Shown here: positions 1 through 11,924 of the stretch, piece after piece | Layout of the letters: each line of letters begins with the position of its first letter | How positions within the stretch are numbered: the first letter of the stretch is position 1 | From: Ophiodon elongatus | Taxonomy: Eukaryota; Chordata; Actinopteri; Perciformes; Hexagrammidae | Direction: 5' to 3' | Assembly: GCA_016806645.1 (NCBI GenBank) | Contig: JACSYO010001980.1 | Coordinates: forward strand, 2,461,001 to 2,525,000 | Length of the DNA: 64,000 bases | Program-made: the position numbers and the translations under genes | The notes under the pieces: model-generated | The model's database searches: none | Told to the model about the DNA's origin: nothing | Seen by the model: only the letters and a program-made list of their open reading frames with translations

Positions 1-680
1 ATTTGCAGCAGAACCCTTGCTTCCAGAAATGTCAAAATATAGTTTTATTTATTTTATTTTGTATGTTTTGGAGTGGCAATCTATCTTTTCTCAGATTGAT
101 TTGTTTTGGTAGGTCAGGCACACTGCAACCCACTACACCTGTACTACAGAATGGTGACAAATGGAAAGAGAGAGTTAACCGAATGGTGGTGAGAGGTGAC
201 GTTGCAAGTCAATTTCTCTTTTGTCCCTGTAGCTGACACCGCCAGCAGTTTGTGTGTCCTTTGTATGTGCATTTCTTTGTGTGTATGTGTTTTTGTGTGC
301 AAAGTGGAAGGTGGCCAAGGATAAAGTGTTTCACTGTGGCCAAATGCACACCGTTCCTCTCACATTATTGTCTCTTAGTCAGGTGTGACAGGGGGAGAAA
401 CGGATAGAGCAGGAGACAAAGCAAGAAGGCCTGAGTGCACCAAAAGACATGTCCAACCTCATAATCTAATTTGATATCCAATTTGTTGAGTTACCCCCAG
501 CTATGTCCTCTTCCCCCTCTTTCTCCTTCGCCCTCCTTGATCCTTGTCCATGCATCTCTCTCTCTGCTCTCTCCTTTTCCCTTTCTTGAACACCATGCTC
601 TTGCCAACTTTTTTCAAGTGTATAGCTGAGGCAATTTTGGCTTAAAGTACACTGCTTACCTTGCAGCTTGCATAAGAAGC
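1..680. other. Non-coding, nothing recognised
   Basis: No recognisable domain or repeat family is seen. A pyrimidine-rich patch lies at about 500-590. Short open frames here carry no family motif and I treat them as chance. Confidence 0.5.
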
Positions 681-724
681 TGTGTGTATGTGTGTATGTG
701 TAGGTGTGTGTGTGTGTGTGTATG
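681..724. repeat. Imperfect (TG)n microsatellite
   Basis: An alternating TG tract with scattered TA interruptions. It produces a His/Thr-rich open frame on the minus strand that is only an artefact of the repeat. Confidence 0.9.
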
Positions 725-1232
725 CAACCCTGACAGTGTATGTGCAAACAGGATTACAAACACACTGTTGACTGTGAGAGGGAGAGGAAACTCAATTCAG
801 GGCTTCAGGATAATGTTTGCTACACTCTTTTAAAAGGGTGCATCATTAATTATTATAAATGTTGTGTCAATAAGTGTTGCTATTTAAATGCAGAATCTTG
901 TAAGTCATCCACAATTTTGTGGATTCTGAAAAATACATTCTACTGACTTTATAAGGCTTCTGCATACATACTGTATATAAGCATGTTACAGTAGTGTTTA
1001 GGGCCGCTTTTACATTCATTTGCACATTTGCACATATTTTAAGGAACCTAATTACCAAAACTCTGCTTTCGGGTTGCAATTGATCGATTTATTTCATCAG
1101 TTAAGACCTGGCCACACTAGAAAGTGGCACAGCCATAAACTTTATGTAAGTAGATGACTTACATGCAGGTGGCTGTATATAAGTAGGCGACGTAGACTTT
1201 GGTTTCGAAGCCTCATGTTTGGCGTTTTAGAT
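725..1232. other. Non-coding, nothing recognised
   Basis: AT-rich sequence without a supportable gene or repeat family. It runs up to the 3' end of the minus-strand LINE relic that follows. Confidence 0.45.
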
Positions 1233-1690
1233 GGATATATATACTTTATTGACTTGGACTCTACAAAGATAGACCTTTCAAGACATATGGCACATACAAC
1301 AAACAAACAAACAAAGACATTACGAAAACAAAAAAATACAATACAGGTTATACAAATGTAAACATACACACCCTGAGGCATCAATCAGTTTTTTGATTTT
1401 GTACCCCAGTACAGCCTTTGTACATTTTGCTCTTTTTAGGCCACTGTTTAAAATTTCAACTGAAACAGGCACAGAGAAGTCCTGACGGCAGCAGCTCATA
1501 CTGACAGAACAGAATATGGGATGAATCACAGAGGATTTCTTTACCTGTTTAAGTACACACTGGTCAAAGAGACTGAAGATAATGATCATCTGTTTTACCA
1601 ATGATTTTCATCACATTCTCAACCAAATATGATAACTTAATGATAGAGGGAGTTTTTTTCATTCCAAATCTGATTACACTCTTTTTTAAG
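1233..1690 (-). mobile_element. 3' end of a LINE (CR1/L2/Rex1-like), 5'-truncated relic
   Basis: Read on the minus strand, the frame at about 1601-1390 contains a segment resembling the extreme C-terminus of CR1/L2-type LINE proteins. 'SLFDQCVLKQVKK' fits the usual 'xLFDxxxLxxVxK' block, a 'YELLPSG' block appears in an alternative frame (a frameshift between them), and a basic block ends 'GYKIKKLID'. A 3' UTR of about 150 bp follows, ending in 'caataaagtatatatat', like the short-repeat tails of these LINEs. The reverse transcriptase and endonuclease parts are absent, as expected from 5' truncation during target-primed reverse transcription. The element is dead. Clade assignment is uncertain. 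An alternative is a 3' UTR relic of an unrelated retrocopy. Confidence 0.5.
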
Positions 1691-2066
1691 AGATAAATAA
1701 GCCATTGCATCTTGGTATTTGTCCACTGCCACTGAACACATTTTTAGGCGACCAAAATGGTGCAATTAACATTTTCATGAATGGAAAAAACTGTGAAAGA
1801 ACAAAAACACGGTCAACTTTCAGATCGGACAATGTTGTGGTAGTGACCAGACAATCCCAAGGTTGCCACACTCTAAAGATTACCCTGCTTTCTCAAAATG
1901 GGACCATAATCTTCAAAATGAACATGTTGTATTGAAGAACACTTGAAACCCACGATTGAGATCATAAACCTATTCACAATGTTTACTGAGGTAATAAATC
2001 AAGTGAGAAGGGGTATTTTCTCACAGACTTCTATACAATCTGACCTCTTCTTTTTGCAACCAGAGG
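1691..2066. other. Non-coding, nothing recognised
   Basis: AT-rich sequence with a 76-codon open frame at 1705-1935 that shows no motif. I see no function in it. Confidence 0.4.
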
Positions 2067-2135
2067 AGTCGCACATTGCTGTCTTTTGGAAAACATGCAA
2101 GTTTAAGGCACTTCAACATTGGCTTCACTTTTCAG
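2067..2135. repeat. Fragment of an interspersed fish repeat, copy A
   Basis: This segment shares an ordered series of short blocks with 16590-16653: 'gtcgc', then 'catgcaagttta' or 'gatgcaagttca', 'aggca', and 'ttcacttttcag' at the end. I recall the sequence 'aaggcacttc..cattggcttcacttttcag' as a common interspersed motif in fish genomes. The family name is unknown to me. Its boundaries are approximate. Confidence 0.5.
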
Positions 2136-5100
2136 CTTGGTGATGTGGGCACAATTCCTGTGGCTTGCTAACATGCTAGCCTGCTGGGAATATGCTGGCA
2201 CTAGTCAGTCACAATAGCCCTTTGAGCTTCTTTCTTTAAGATACAGTAAACAGTATCACCAAGCTCAGATTACCACACTAGGTTTTGTAAACCTTATTCA
2301 GCCAAGTGACAGAGCTCTGTTTTGTTTATTGAAATTAACTGGGTTATACCTGCAGGGAGTGGGAGGGTCACGTACACATTCATTTATTCAGGCCTTTACT
2401 AGTTGTCCCAGAGCAACTGCACTACATCAGCTGAGGGTGTAATCAGTCTTGACATTTAAACAGCTTGTCACTGGCCGCCTTATTTAATTTAAGGTGGAAT
2501 CCTTCCCTTTTAAGACTCCTATGTTCTTTGCTTTCAGAAGGGTACACGTTTTTTTTCACCAGATTTAGCCTTAGTTACCCTTCCGTCAGAGCTTTACAAG
2601 TGTAGAGTGAAAATCCTGCATCAAAGTGTTTCTCACCAGCTTTGTTGGCAAACCCTGAGTTTTGAAATTTGGCTGAATCAGCTTTGCTCGATACTTAATT
2701 TATTTAAGATAGTTGTACTTCCAGCTTCCAGTAGGCTCAGCAGCCTTCAGTTTGGTTTGGCTGTGTACATCCTAGATTTCTTCCTTCTTGTCTGGTCTGG
2801 ACACCTGACTTCTGCAGAGGAAGATGAGGAGTGCCATATGGCCAAATATCCACGTGGTGACCTGGCATACAACAAAGATTTGGGGTATTTTAAGGGCAGT
2901 GAGATTATTTTTAGTAACTAGAGCCCGTGTCATGCTTATACCTTGTCATGAGTTTATAATTCATATCTCAGCTCCCATCTCTTTTGTCATTACTGAGGAA
3001 ATGTGTAAGCGTTTACTATGTAATCCATCACTGCCACAGCAGGATTTGATCTGCTGCTGCCTGGGGAATAATGTGTGAGAGATATAAACTTGGGGTGATA
3101 ATGTGCAGGGGAATACAGATGGGAAACTTTACCAGCAATGATGCAGAGGCTACTTTTTATACTCATTAACGTTGCCCTCATCTCTCAATGCCTTAGGTGA
3201 CTTGCCTGGTTGTAATATCACGTATATGCTAATACATTTTAAGACTGTGGAGCAAGACATGATTCACTATTCACAGGGGGTAAAGTCAAATCTATAAAGT
3301 AAAGTTCATAGCCATACATTAGAAGGGTGCCGGTATTCACTGTCTTGCACAAATATCCCTGTTTGTGGGTCAGACATTTTAATATGACCGTACACATAAT
3401 GAATTCACCTACTATGAGCACATACTTAAGCTTAACCTTTACCACCATTAAATTCAGCATTCAGCAGAAGAAAGATGCTGATTTTAATAGTACAACTTGT
3501 TTTTTGCAACGCTGGCTCACGAGATTTGCATTCATTAGTTCAGAATCAAATGGCTTTGATGTAGTTTCCAGTATCAAAGGTAGTATTAACTGTTACCAGT
3601 AGTTATTTAGTGTATTGCACCTCTTTACTGCAAGGCTAGTGATGACTTTACATGTCACCACGACCCACTGACCTGTCATAAACTGTGAGTTGAAATTGAT
3701 GGACCTCCTTTTTAGCTGCATCTATGTTTAGTTACAAGTCAATGTCAAAAAATTCTAGAGACCTGAGTACAGAGTTGCAGAAGTCAGTTGAAGTCAATCT
3801 CGTAGTCAAAATCTGGATTTAATATTTAGCTCCAAAGCTGAAAAGGGAAAATAAATAATTTCTTGCCTGCTCCTTTATCTAGAGTGCCATGGCAATGATG
3901 TAACATGTCACTATAGCTCCGTCTCATTACATCTGGGCTATCACATAGGCCCAGTCAAAAATAAATTAGCTCAGTCTGGGTGCTATTTTCAGAAGAGACA
4001 GAGAAAAGCAAAAGTAGGATGTTCAGTGCCAACTCCAGGCTTACCGTTGAGGTAAATTAGAATTATTAAGCGAATCATGTAGGCACCCTTCACCACGGCA
4101 GTCATCGCTAACTAAATAATTTGCACTGTTCATGCTATGCCTCAAGATTAACAAATTAAAAAGCTTTTTCCTGTTTCTGTGATTCAATTAAAGTCGTCCT
4201 ACTTTCTAGAGCGCATATCACAAAATTATTTTCTTATTTTCAACCAGCAACCAAGGATGAAATTACTCGAGAGACAGCTTTCAATAGAAGTTTAGGCCAC
4301 TTTTATTCTGAAAAAATTGTACTTTTCAAAAGCTTTGAGTAGCCTCCAGGCCAAGAGTATCAGTGGCCTAGTTATCAATAAGTGTCACTCACAACGCCTC
4401 TCCCTGAAGTACAGCCGATAACACTGGTGAAGCAACAAGAGAACCACAATGTTGATCACTGAGCAAGTTCAACTTCAATAATCCCCTTTCATTTTTATCT
4501 AGCTAATACTGCTAAGAGACAATTTCAGTGATAGATTTTGGAATTGAATTTGACCAGACTGACGCATAATAAGTCAGAGCTCCTCTTTACTGTGATTCGT
4601 TGACACAGTGAATGCCTGTGCGTCTCCATTTCCCCTAATGCATGTTCCATTTAGGCTTTTGTTTAATAATGAACAGCTCCATTACAGAGACTCTGGATTG
4701 CTTTGTTTGAAACAACGGAGCTTCCCCGCAGCTCACAATTGGAATAGTATATAACATGACAAAACCATGAAAGAGGTGTCTATTAGCTATTCATTTTCTT
4801 CAACAGGACGTATTTGATGATTTTGAGGACAACAGAATAGGAAAATATATTAGTCTAGGCATGTTTGATTATAAAAATGACATTGATATGGGGAAAGTGT
4901 AAGGTACAAAGGTCTGTTGCAGTAAATACAGTAAATACACACACACACAGAGGCAATGCAATTAATTTACAGTCAAAGTTTACCACTGTGTCTCATGTCA
5001 CTGTCCAATTTTGACGTGCGCTAACTCTCCCTCGCTGTTATTACATTTGCCCCCTAGATCGACACATCCCTGCTACTGTGCCTTGACTACCTATTCTGTC

Positions 5101-5279
5101 TGTCTAGCTATACCTGCATCAAATGATGTGTGTCAAATGGTAACTCCTTTAAATTACTTGTATTTTCTGACAAAATTAGATCCTAACATGTAAGTAGGAA
5201 CCAGAGAATGTGTAGCTATTATGCTTGATATATAATTTAAGTAATTTATGATAACTAACAAAAAATGTATGATCAAGAC
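2136..5279. other. Mostly unique non-coding sequence
   Basis: No gene or known repeat is recognised over these 3.1 kb. A CA run of about 8 units sits at 4936-4951. The stretch at about 4560-4740 is of balanced complexity and looks unlike decayed repeats (see findings), but nothing in the sequence proves function. Confidence 0.45.
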
Positions 5280-5338
5280 TTGTTGCAAATTATTTTCCTT
5301 ACAATTGACGAATCAATGCAACTAATTGTTGCAGCTCT
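5280..5338 (+). mobile_element. Terminal fragment of a short DNA-element (MITE-like) family, copy 1 of 5
   Basis: The segment ends 'ctaattgttgcagctcta' and is preceded by 'attattttc..acaattgacgaatcaatg'. It is the 3' end of the family seen nearly full length at 46015-46310. Only the terminal 60 bases survive. The family is non-coding and probably mobilised by another element's transposase, which is inference. Confidence 0.55.
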
Positions 5339-5410
5339 AATTCAATTTTCCCGCTTTCTACAGTATTTGCACATTTATAATTATAATGTGATTGTGGTTA
5401 ACAATCAAGG

Positions 5411-5490
5411 TATGGGTAAGATTAGGCAACTAAAACACTTGGTTAAGGTTACATTAGGGAAAGATTGTGGTTCTGGTAAACAAAAAGATG
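5411..5490. repeat. Fragment of a common fish interspersed repeat
   Basis: Blocks such as 'attaggcaactaaaacactt', 'ggttaaggtta' and 'agggaaagattgtggtt' match, from memory, a widespread fish repeat. Related fragments in this window are at 24755-24940 and 36311-36366. It does not code for protein. Family classification is not known to me. Confidence 0.45.
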
Positions 5491-8400
5491 AATGTTAATA
5501 GATGGTTTGTAACACCACCTCGGCTGCTACATCCTCACTTTCTGACTTGCAACATAAAGGAACACTGTAGCTAAAAATAAGGCGAACATGGAAGACATGG
5601 AAGCAGATATAGTCCGTGCAATAACACATGCCAACTGATGCATTATATAGAGAGATAAAATAATCTTAAAATGACCAACGGTTGGCTAGTTTTTCTTGTT
5701 TCCCCCATGTCTTATTCTGATGCAGTTCAAATGTTAACCAGATGTTTTGCATATGCTTGGATGTTTTTTTTGGATCACTGGTTACGCCTCTTACGCTCTT
5801 AAAAAGGACCTTTGCATCTACATTCTTAAGCTGTTTTGTTGGAGGGAGAAATGTTACTTTTACCAATGGGAACAGCAGATCTATCCCATCATAGCAAGGT
5901 CACCTCTCCTCTCTGTGATGGACTGATGGCCTTTGTTGATTTCTTTTTCTCGCAGCTACCAGAATACAGAAAGGCTGATGAAAAGCAGAAAGCTGAATTT
6001 GTAAAAGAAACAACACAAAACATTTCAAGAATTTCCTGAATGATCTGTCAGAGCTTATTTTTCGAAACATGTATTACTTGTTTGTTTTTGCTTTTCTCTG
6101 AAAAGGCATCATCTTTTATCCACTTCATTTCCAAATGCTCTCGCTGATCTAAAACTGATGGATGACAGGTAAATACGGTTAAGCATAGTTTGACTAAACA
6201 CCTTTCTTGCAGGTTTTATGGAGTCATAAAAAAATGACCTGTTTGGAACAAAAGCCTGCAATGACATTTTATTGAAATTGCATCTGGGAAGAAAATGAAA
6301 ATCTGTCCACAATTCTCTAGGTCTGGTTGGTTGAATATTCTCACCTTGTGTTGACTTCTGATGGGCTGTAGCAATGGGCTGCTATCTCAGCCTCTTCATT
6401 TTTCAACTATGACATATGCTTTTCATATTGCTTAGTTCCTCCTGAAATGGTAATGAACGAAATACAATGTAGTCCAATTGAAAGACAGTAAGTCTTTAGT
6501 AGAGTAGAGTAGATTGGCATTTGAAACTTTTTAATGTGCCTGAACATAGAAACACATGGGTGTCCTTAATTATTTAACAGTTCGATAATCATTCATACAT
6601 ATTTCATCTTAGATTCTCAAAAATTGAATTTTTAGTCAGTTTGGTATATGGCATTTAGTTCTAAATACCACGGTAACCATGAGCCTCAGTAACCTTTGCT
6701 CTGACAAAGAAGTCAGCGAGTGTTCGGCTTTTTCAGAACATTTAGTTGCTAAAGTTGACCAAATTAACCCATAAAATGAAAATGAACTGATTTAAATTTA
6801 TTTCTTCAAAGTGTAATCTTAAACTTCACTTTGCCCTTAATGGCATGGGCCAAAGCATTTTAAGATTGATAAATTAATGCTTTACACTATTGCTCTTTGG
6901 GAGTTGTATGAAACTTCTTTTTCTTATGCAGCTTGTCTTTTCTTGTTTTTAATGATGTTTAAACTAGGAGAGTTTCATACCAATCCAAGCCTCAGAAGTG
7001 CTCCAACTGCTTGTCACCAAGCTGTGGCCTTGTCTTTGTGGAAATTAATAAGAATATTCCTTCTGGAATCTGGTCCACTGAATTAAGTCCTTCCACTTTG
7101 CTTTATTGTCTTTGTGTTGGTTACAGTTTCTTCCTCTTTCTAACTCCCTGCTTCATTACCACTCACTCCGCTACTATATGACTTCTTCTCCCCTGATATC
7201 TGCTATTGCTCTGCTTCTTTTCATCCACCTCTCCCACTGCTGGACCACTATAAAGGCAATTCATTATCATCTCATTTCATTATTCCATCAAAGCACTAGC
7301 TCTTCTAGCTGTCTCTCTTTCTCTGTGCTCTTGATGGAGTGAGGAGTTATTAGCCCGCAAAGCTTATTTTTGTCTCCACAATTCCATCTGAACTTATGGT
7401 ATGTAGCATATTGAAACATTTAGTTTTATAGTCCCAACTAACACTTAAGTGGATGCGTCATATGAAGGATTTGTCATTCGTCTAACCAATTGAGTTCTGA
7501 CAAAGTATTTGGGAAATGATCAGTTCCTGTTATGATGAAAACTATCTATTAGTTATTTATGTAGCCCATTTATTGGTCAGTCTTTCATCATTTTGTGAAT
7601 ACATGAGCAGCTCATACTGTCTGAATTTCTTAAGTTTCAAGAACCCAGGCAAACTTTGCCAGTGGCACTTTTCATTATCCCCAACTCCATCAGGCTGATA
7701 GCCTTAAAGTTATTTTAGCCTTTTGCAGATTTGATTTATTCCAAACAAGTAATGCATCATAGATGCCTTTCTAGCAGATTGTCATTGGATTGAAAGCAAA
7801 GGCATGAATATGACAACAAGGACACACTCTGAAAGAGTTCCAAAATAAATGAGGGAAAATCTGTTTAAGTTAAAGGGTGAAAATAGAAGCGAGTGGACTT
7901 TTTGTGACTTCTGTATGTCCTTTAGAACAAATGTCTCTATTGGCTGCAACAGCAGTTCTTGGACATGATGGGCTCTGGTTCAACAGAGCGTGGTATATTT
8001 ATTAAGGCTCTTAACTCTACTTTAGGATCACTGAACAACATCATAAATCTCATAGATAATGGCTTTGTGGTGGGTTTTGTTGGAACTATTGGACTGCAAC
8101 CCTGTGAAGGGTGTACATACGTTTTTGAATGAGCAGCACTGAAAAAAACACTAACACAAATTGTTTAATGGTTTCAGAGACATACAGTAGCTGATCACAG
8201 ATACATATTTGGGGTCTGTGTTGCTGGGACATTCATTTTTTATTTGTCAAGACATCTGAAGCAGATATGTTTTGCAAAAGGCAGTCTCACTGTGAAGTGA
8301 AAGTGCAATTAGATCCCTTAGTTCTTCAGCAGTACTGCACAATGACGTGACAATGCCGAGCTGCTCCCAGGTGTGAGTGTGTGAAATAGTGTGGCTATTC

Positions 8401-9645
8401 CTTCACATGCAGCAACTCCCTCAGGTTTCTTCTGCAAATAGGAATGTGACCTAAGCAGCATTTTCTTGTCAAAAGGGTAAAAAAAACTCCCCGTCCCCGG
8501 ATCCTTGAGGAGGAAATGAGCAGATTTCAAGAGACAGAGTGAAAATAAGAAAGGGTTTGCTGCATTCGTATATTTGATGATGTGAATAGTTTACAAGCAT
8601 TTTTACATGCACTTTTTCTGCCTTCACTGACTGCTGAACATACTCCATTCTTTATTTTTTCTATTCTCTATTTTATTTGTTTCTAGCTTCCAAAGAGGAG
8701 TTTGGTTTGGGTTCAGAATTTGTACCATTGCGGAACAGAACACCCATATTGAAGCTCGGGTTTATGCTACATTAAGTCTATTGTATCACATAAATCTGTA
8801 AATTAGCTTAAGATCTCAGAGTGTAAGTCTAAACACATGTATTCATACTTTTATGGTATGCCTCTGGCTATAAAGAGGGCGTTCCCTTGTTGACAGAGAT
8901 GTTGAACTGTGAACTGAATTATGTGATTAACCAGCAATACACACATTGGTTTCCACTCCTAACCAATGAATTGGTCTTTAACGACGCTGTAATTATTCAC
9001 TTTTTTTTAATTCTATTTTTCTAATGTGTGGCTGTAATTAATGGTCTTATTTAGAAAGTATCTATTTCTGTTCTTATCCATATTCCAGTATGTTCTGCTT
9101 CCCTAAAACACATCTACAACCCAAATCCCAAATCTTTGCCATGCCCCACTTCCTTCTGCTTATCATTTCTGACACAAACCATCACCATCAAACAAAACAG
9201 AAATGCCTTTTTCGTGATATAAAAGAGTTGAACTTCTGTTCAGCCGACTGCCTCTTCACCCCTCCCCTCGTCCTTGAGATGATTCTTTCATCGGTTCTGT
9301 CGTGTTTGGCACCAAATCAAGGACTAAAAACTTGGCTGTGTGCCGTGCTGTACATGCTTAGTTACTGTTTAGCTGCCAGAGGTCATGGAAGTCTGGCTCA
9401 CTTCAGATTAAGGTCTTAAAGTGCAATTCATATGGATACAGACTTGTTATTATAAACCATTCGCTGATACTACTTACATATTTATTACTTGCTAATAGTT
9501 GTTTTTTGTCTGTAATTTAAGATTGAAATACAAACCAACTTGCTAGTAGCATTGCTCTAAAGCTGGAAATGATGGCCTCTTTATCGGTTGTTCGGTCTAA
9601 CACTGTGGTCCAGGCTGACATATCACAACATCTATTGCATGGATC
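5491..9645. other. Mostly unique non-coding sequence
   Basis: No gene can be supported over these 4.1 kb. The only exon-like feature is at 5956-6039: a pyrimidine tract ending in CAG, followed by 27 open lysine-rich codons and a TGA. I list it under findings because no protein family is recognised. Pyrimidine-rich DNA lies at about 7110-7330. At 9612-9645 there is a short match to another common fish repeat ('acaacatctattgcatggat'). Confidence 0.45.
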
Positions 9646-9760
9646 AGGGATGCAACTATACCAATTTTTCAAACCAAGTACATGCACTTATATTTGAGTG
9701 TTTGACGATACCTAGTACCAATATGAGTACTTGTTACTACCATTACAGTTCTAACAGTGA
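9646..9760 (+). mobile_element. Possible hAT-type non-autonomous element fragment
   Basis: The sequence begins 'gggatgcaactatacc' and continues with 'aaaccaagtac', 'tacctagtaccaatatgag' and 'tacttgtta'. This resembles the 'gggatgcaccgatacc...gagtac...gataccgagtacc' ends of abundant fish hAT-like elements. The resemblance is from memory. No terminal repeat partner or target duplication could be found, so this is tentative. Confidence 0.35.
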
Positions 9761-10656
9761 CTTTGAAACGATGTTTTCTTTTCATCAAATGTTCCTCACT
9801 TTCTGACGGTAACAAATTAAATATAGAATTTTTTTGACATTTAAACATTCAACATTGTGTGTTCCTAAAACAAAAAGAGACTAAAATAGGACAATACCAC
9901 TTTAGAGGAGAAGTCCAAAACAACAAATTAGGGAAATAAGCATTAATTAATTGCTTTTATTGTTACTACTTAGTCTTGTTTAACTAATGTTTAAAACCAC
10001 TGAGATATTTCTCAGCCCTTACCTGAGCTGCATTGTTTACAACATGCAGCTTTACCACACTGACAGTAATCGGATAGTTGAGTCTACAGTGCAGCTGGCA
10101 TGATATTCATTGCTTCCCATTTCTTTTTTCTGTGTGAGAGTATAGTGCATGTGTGTGTGTGTCTCATTAGCCATGGTTGAGGCAGGGATCACTTCCTAAT
10201 CCTCTAGGGGTCATGCAGATGTACAAAGAGAATAGATGAGACAGCACACAGGTCCATGTTGTCTGGAGAGAGAAGGTAATTAGGGTTACTATCAGTGTTT
10301 AACAGCCAAACACTGTAACACGATTGGAAGTGTCCAATGTTTCACAGGGAAAGAAAGGAAAAGAAGGTCACTGTCCTCAGCTCTGACAGGAAAGATGATC
10401 GTGAAATCAGATTAACTGAAAATATTTCAAGCAGCCTTTCAGAAACAAAGCTGACCTTTGCAATGATGGCTTCAGCTCTCAGGCCACTTATTCTTGTTGT
10501 GAAAAGACACTGTGGCGACACTGTCAACAAATGCAAGACTATATAAATAACACAAAATAAGAAATAACACAGTTTTTCCTCTAAAAATTAATTCATGTGC
10601 AGTAAAAACTACGGATGGGTATTCATACTACTCCTCCTACAGGATTAGAATATATT
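9761..10656. other. Non-coding, nothing recognised
   Basis: No family is recognised. A short TG run lies at 10147-10161. The open frames on both strands at 10337-10546 overlap each other and show no motif. Confidence 0.4.
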
Positions 10657-10735
10657 TATTATCTCCGTCAGGTATAAGCCTGAGGAGAGGTTACGTGTTC
10701 GGTCTTGTGTGTGACTGTCTAACGTGAGAGTGCAC
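10657..10735 (+). repeat. Fragment of an interspersed repeat (weak)
   Basis: 'tattatctccgtcaggtat' and 'gaggttacgtgttcggtc' resemble the 'atctccgccaaggaggttatgttttcgg' block of a common fish repeat. The match is partial and from memory. Confidence 0.3.
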
Positions 10736-11021
10736 CGCTGTGTCTGTCCAAAATTGCATTCTGCTGCAGAAAACTACAGACTATTTTGGGGGCCCATTCA
10801 TGGTTGCATGCTCAAGTACCTCGCGTGGTTGCGGTGACTCACACTTTCTCACTTTGCTCACTTTTAGTGTTTTGGACGGTGTGTTTCTAGCAACTAATGG
10901 AGTGCCAGTGAAGATGCTGCTGTACCTCGCCAGCACTCAGCAGCTGCTAAGTGGGCAGACAGCTTGGTGAGTTTACCTTTGTGTTTTGGCACGATTGTAT
11001 GAAGTGTATTATACATTAGAG
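10736..11021. other. Non-coding, nothing recognised
   Basis: Unique-looking sequence between two repeats. It is open over 76 codons on the plus strand (10740-10970) but has no recognised domain. Confidence 0.35.
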
Positions 11022-11325
11022 GCGACTGTGGCTCAGTGGTAGAGCAGGGTCGTCCTTCAATCAGAGGATTGGCAGGTTGCTCCCCGGCTTTGCTAGTCCA
11101 TGTCAATGTGTCCTTGGGCAATACACTTAACCCCAAATTGCTCCTGTAGCTGTGCCTACAGTGTGTGAATTTTGTATGAATGTTAGTTAGTCGTGATGGG
11201 CAGGTGGCACCTTGCATGGTAGCCCCTGCCATGAATGAGTGTGAATGAGTGAATGATGACATGTAGTGTTAAAGGGCTTTGAGTGATCGTAAGACTAGAA
11301 AAGCGCTATACATGTACATTCCATT
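11022..11325 (+). mobile_element. tRNA-derived SINE, near full length
   Basis: The 5' part is tRNA-like: 'tggctcagtggtagagc' fits the RNA polymerase III A box, and about 35 bases on, 'aggttgctcccc' sits where the B box (GGTTCGANTCC) should be but is degraded. The body continues with 'gtccttgggcaatacactta', 'gggcaggtggcaccttgcat' and 'gcccctgccat', and ends 'aaaagcgctatacatgtaca..ccattta'. This is the layout of a short retroposed element of about 300 bp, moved by a partner LINE. A partial second copy lies 355 bp downstream. The decayed B box suggests that this copy is no longer transcribed well. The exact named family is not asserted. Confidence 0.7.
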
Positions 11326-11679
11326 TACAATGACTTTGAGCCCATAGCTTGTATAATGTTGCATCATCGCACGCTTTTGAGTTTAAATCAAGTTTTTTTG
11401 ATGATTCCTAATAAGCACTGGTTGTCTCAATTCAAGCAACAGAACTGTTTCCAACAGTAAAGACATATAAACTCAATATCTCCCTGGAAAGAAATCTAAA
11501 ATGTCTTTAAAATAAATGATAGAAAACAGACATCATTCAGTATCAGCTATGTCCTCTGTCCTCCTCCCTCTGCTAATGTGATTCACTGCCTGCAGGTACC
11601 ACCGGTAGAGGGAGGTGGGGCTTCTTTGTCTCAGCCAGAAAAGAAGTTTACATTAGTTTTTTATATATTGAGCAAACTA
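11326..11679. other. Spacer between two SINE copies
   Basis: AT-rich sequence with no recognised repeat or gene. Confidence 0.4.
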
Positions 11680-11868
11680 ATGGTAAGATCTGCAGTTCAA
11701 TCTCTCTTTAGTCCGTATGTTTACTGGCTGTGTGTGAAGATTAAATCCGGATTGGCAGGTTGGCACTCTGCATGGCAGCCCCTGCCATCAGTGTATAAAT
11801 GTGTGTGTGTGAGTGGGTGAATGATGAAATGTAGTGTGCAGCGTTTTGAGGGGTCAAAAGAATAGGTG
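11680..11868 (+). mobile_element. Second, partial copy of the same SINE
   Basis: The clearest shared blocks with the copy at 11022-11325 are 'ggcaggttggcact..gcatgg', 'cagcccctgccat', 'gtgaatgatgaaatgtagtg' and 'gcgttttgag', in the same order and orientation. The A-box half is missing or unrecognisable and the final 'gcgctata' block is absent. Divergence from the upstream copy shows that it is an independent old insertion, not a fresh tandem duplication. Confidence 0.6.
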
Positions 11869-11924
11869 ACTCTTCTCAACTTGGGCTACTATTACAATGC
11901 TACATTATTTGCTTTTTAACTTAA
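11869..11924. other. Short spacer
   Basis: About 55 bases with no recognised feature, lying between the SINE relic and the next repeat. Confidence 0.3.

Noticed and set aside
11033..11105. Possible functional tRNA gene
   Set aside because: Only the A box is good; the B box is degraded, the cloverleaf does not close and the body continues as a SINE.
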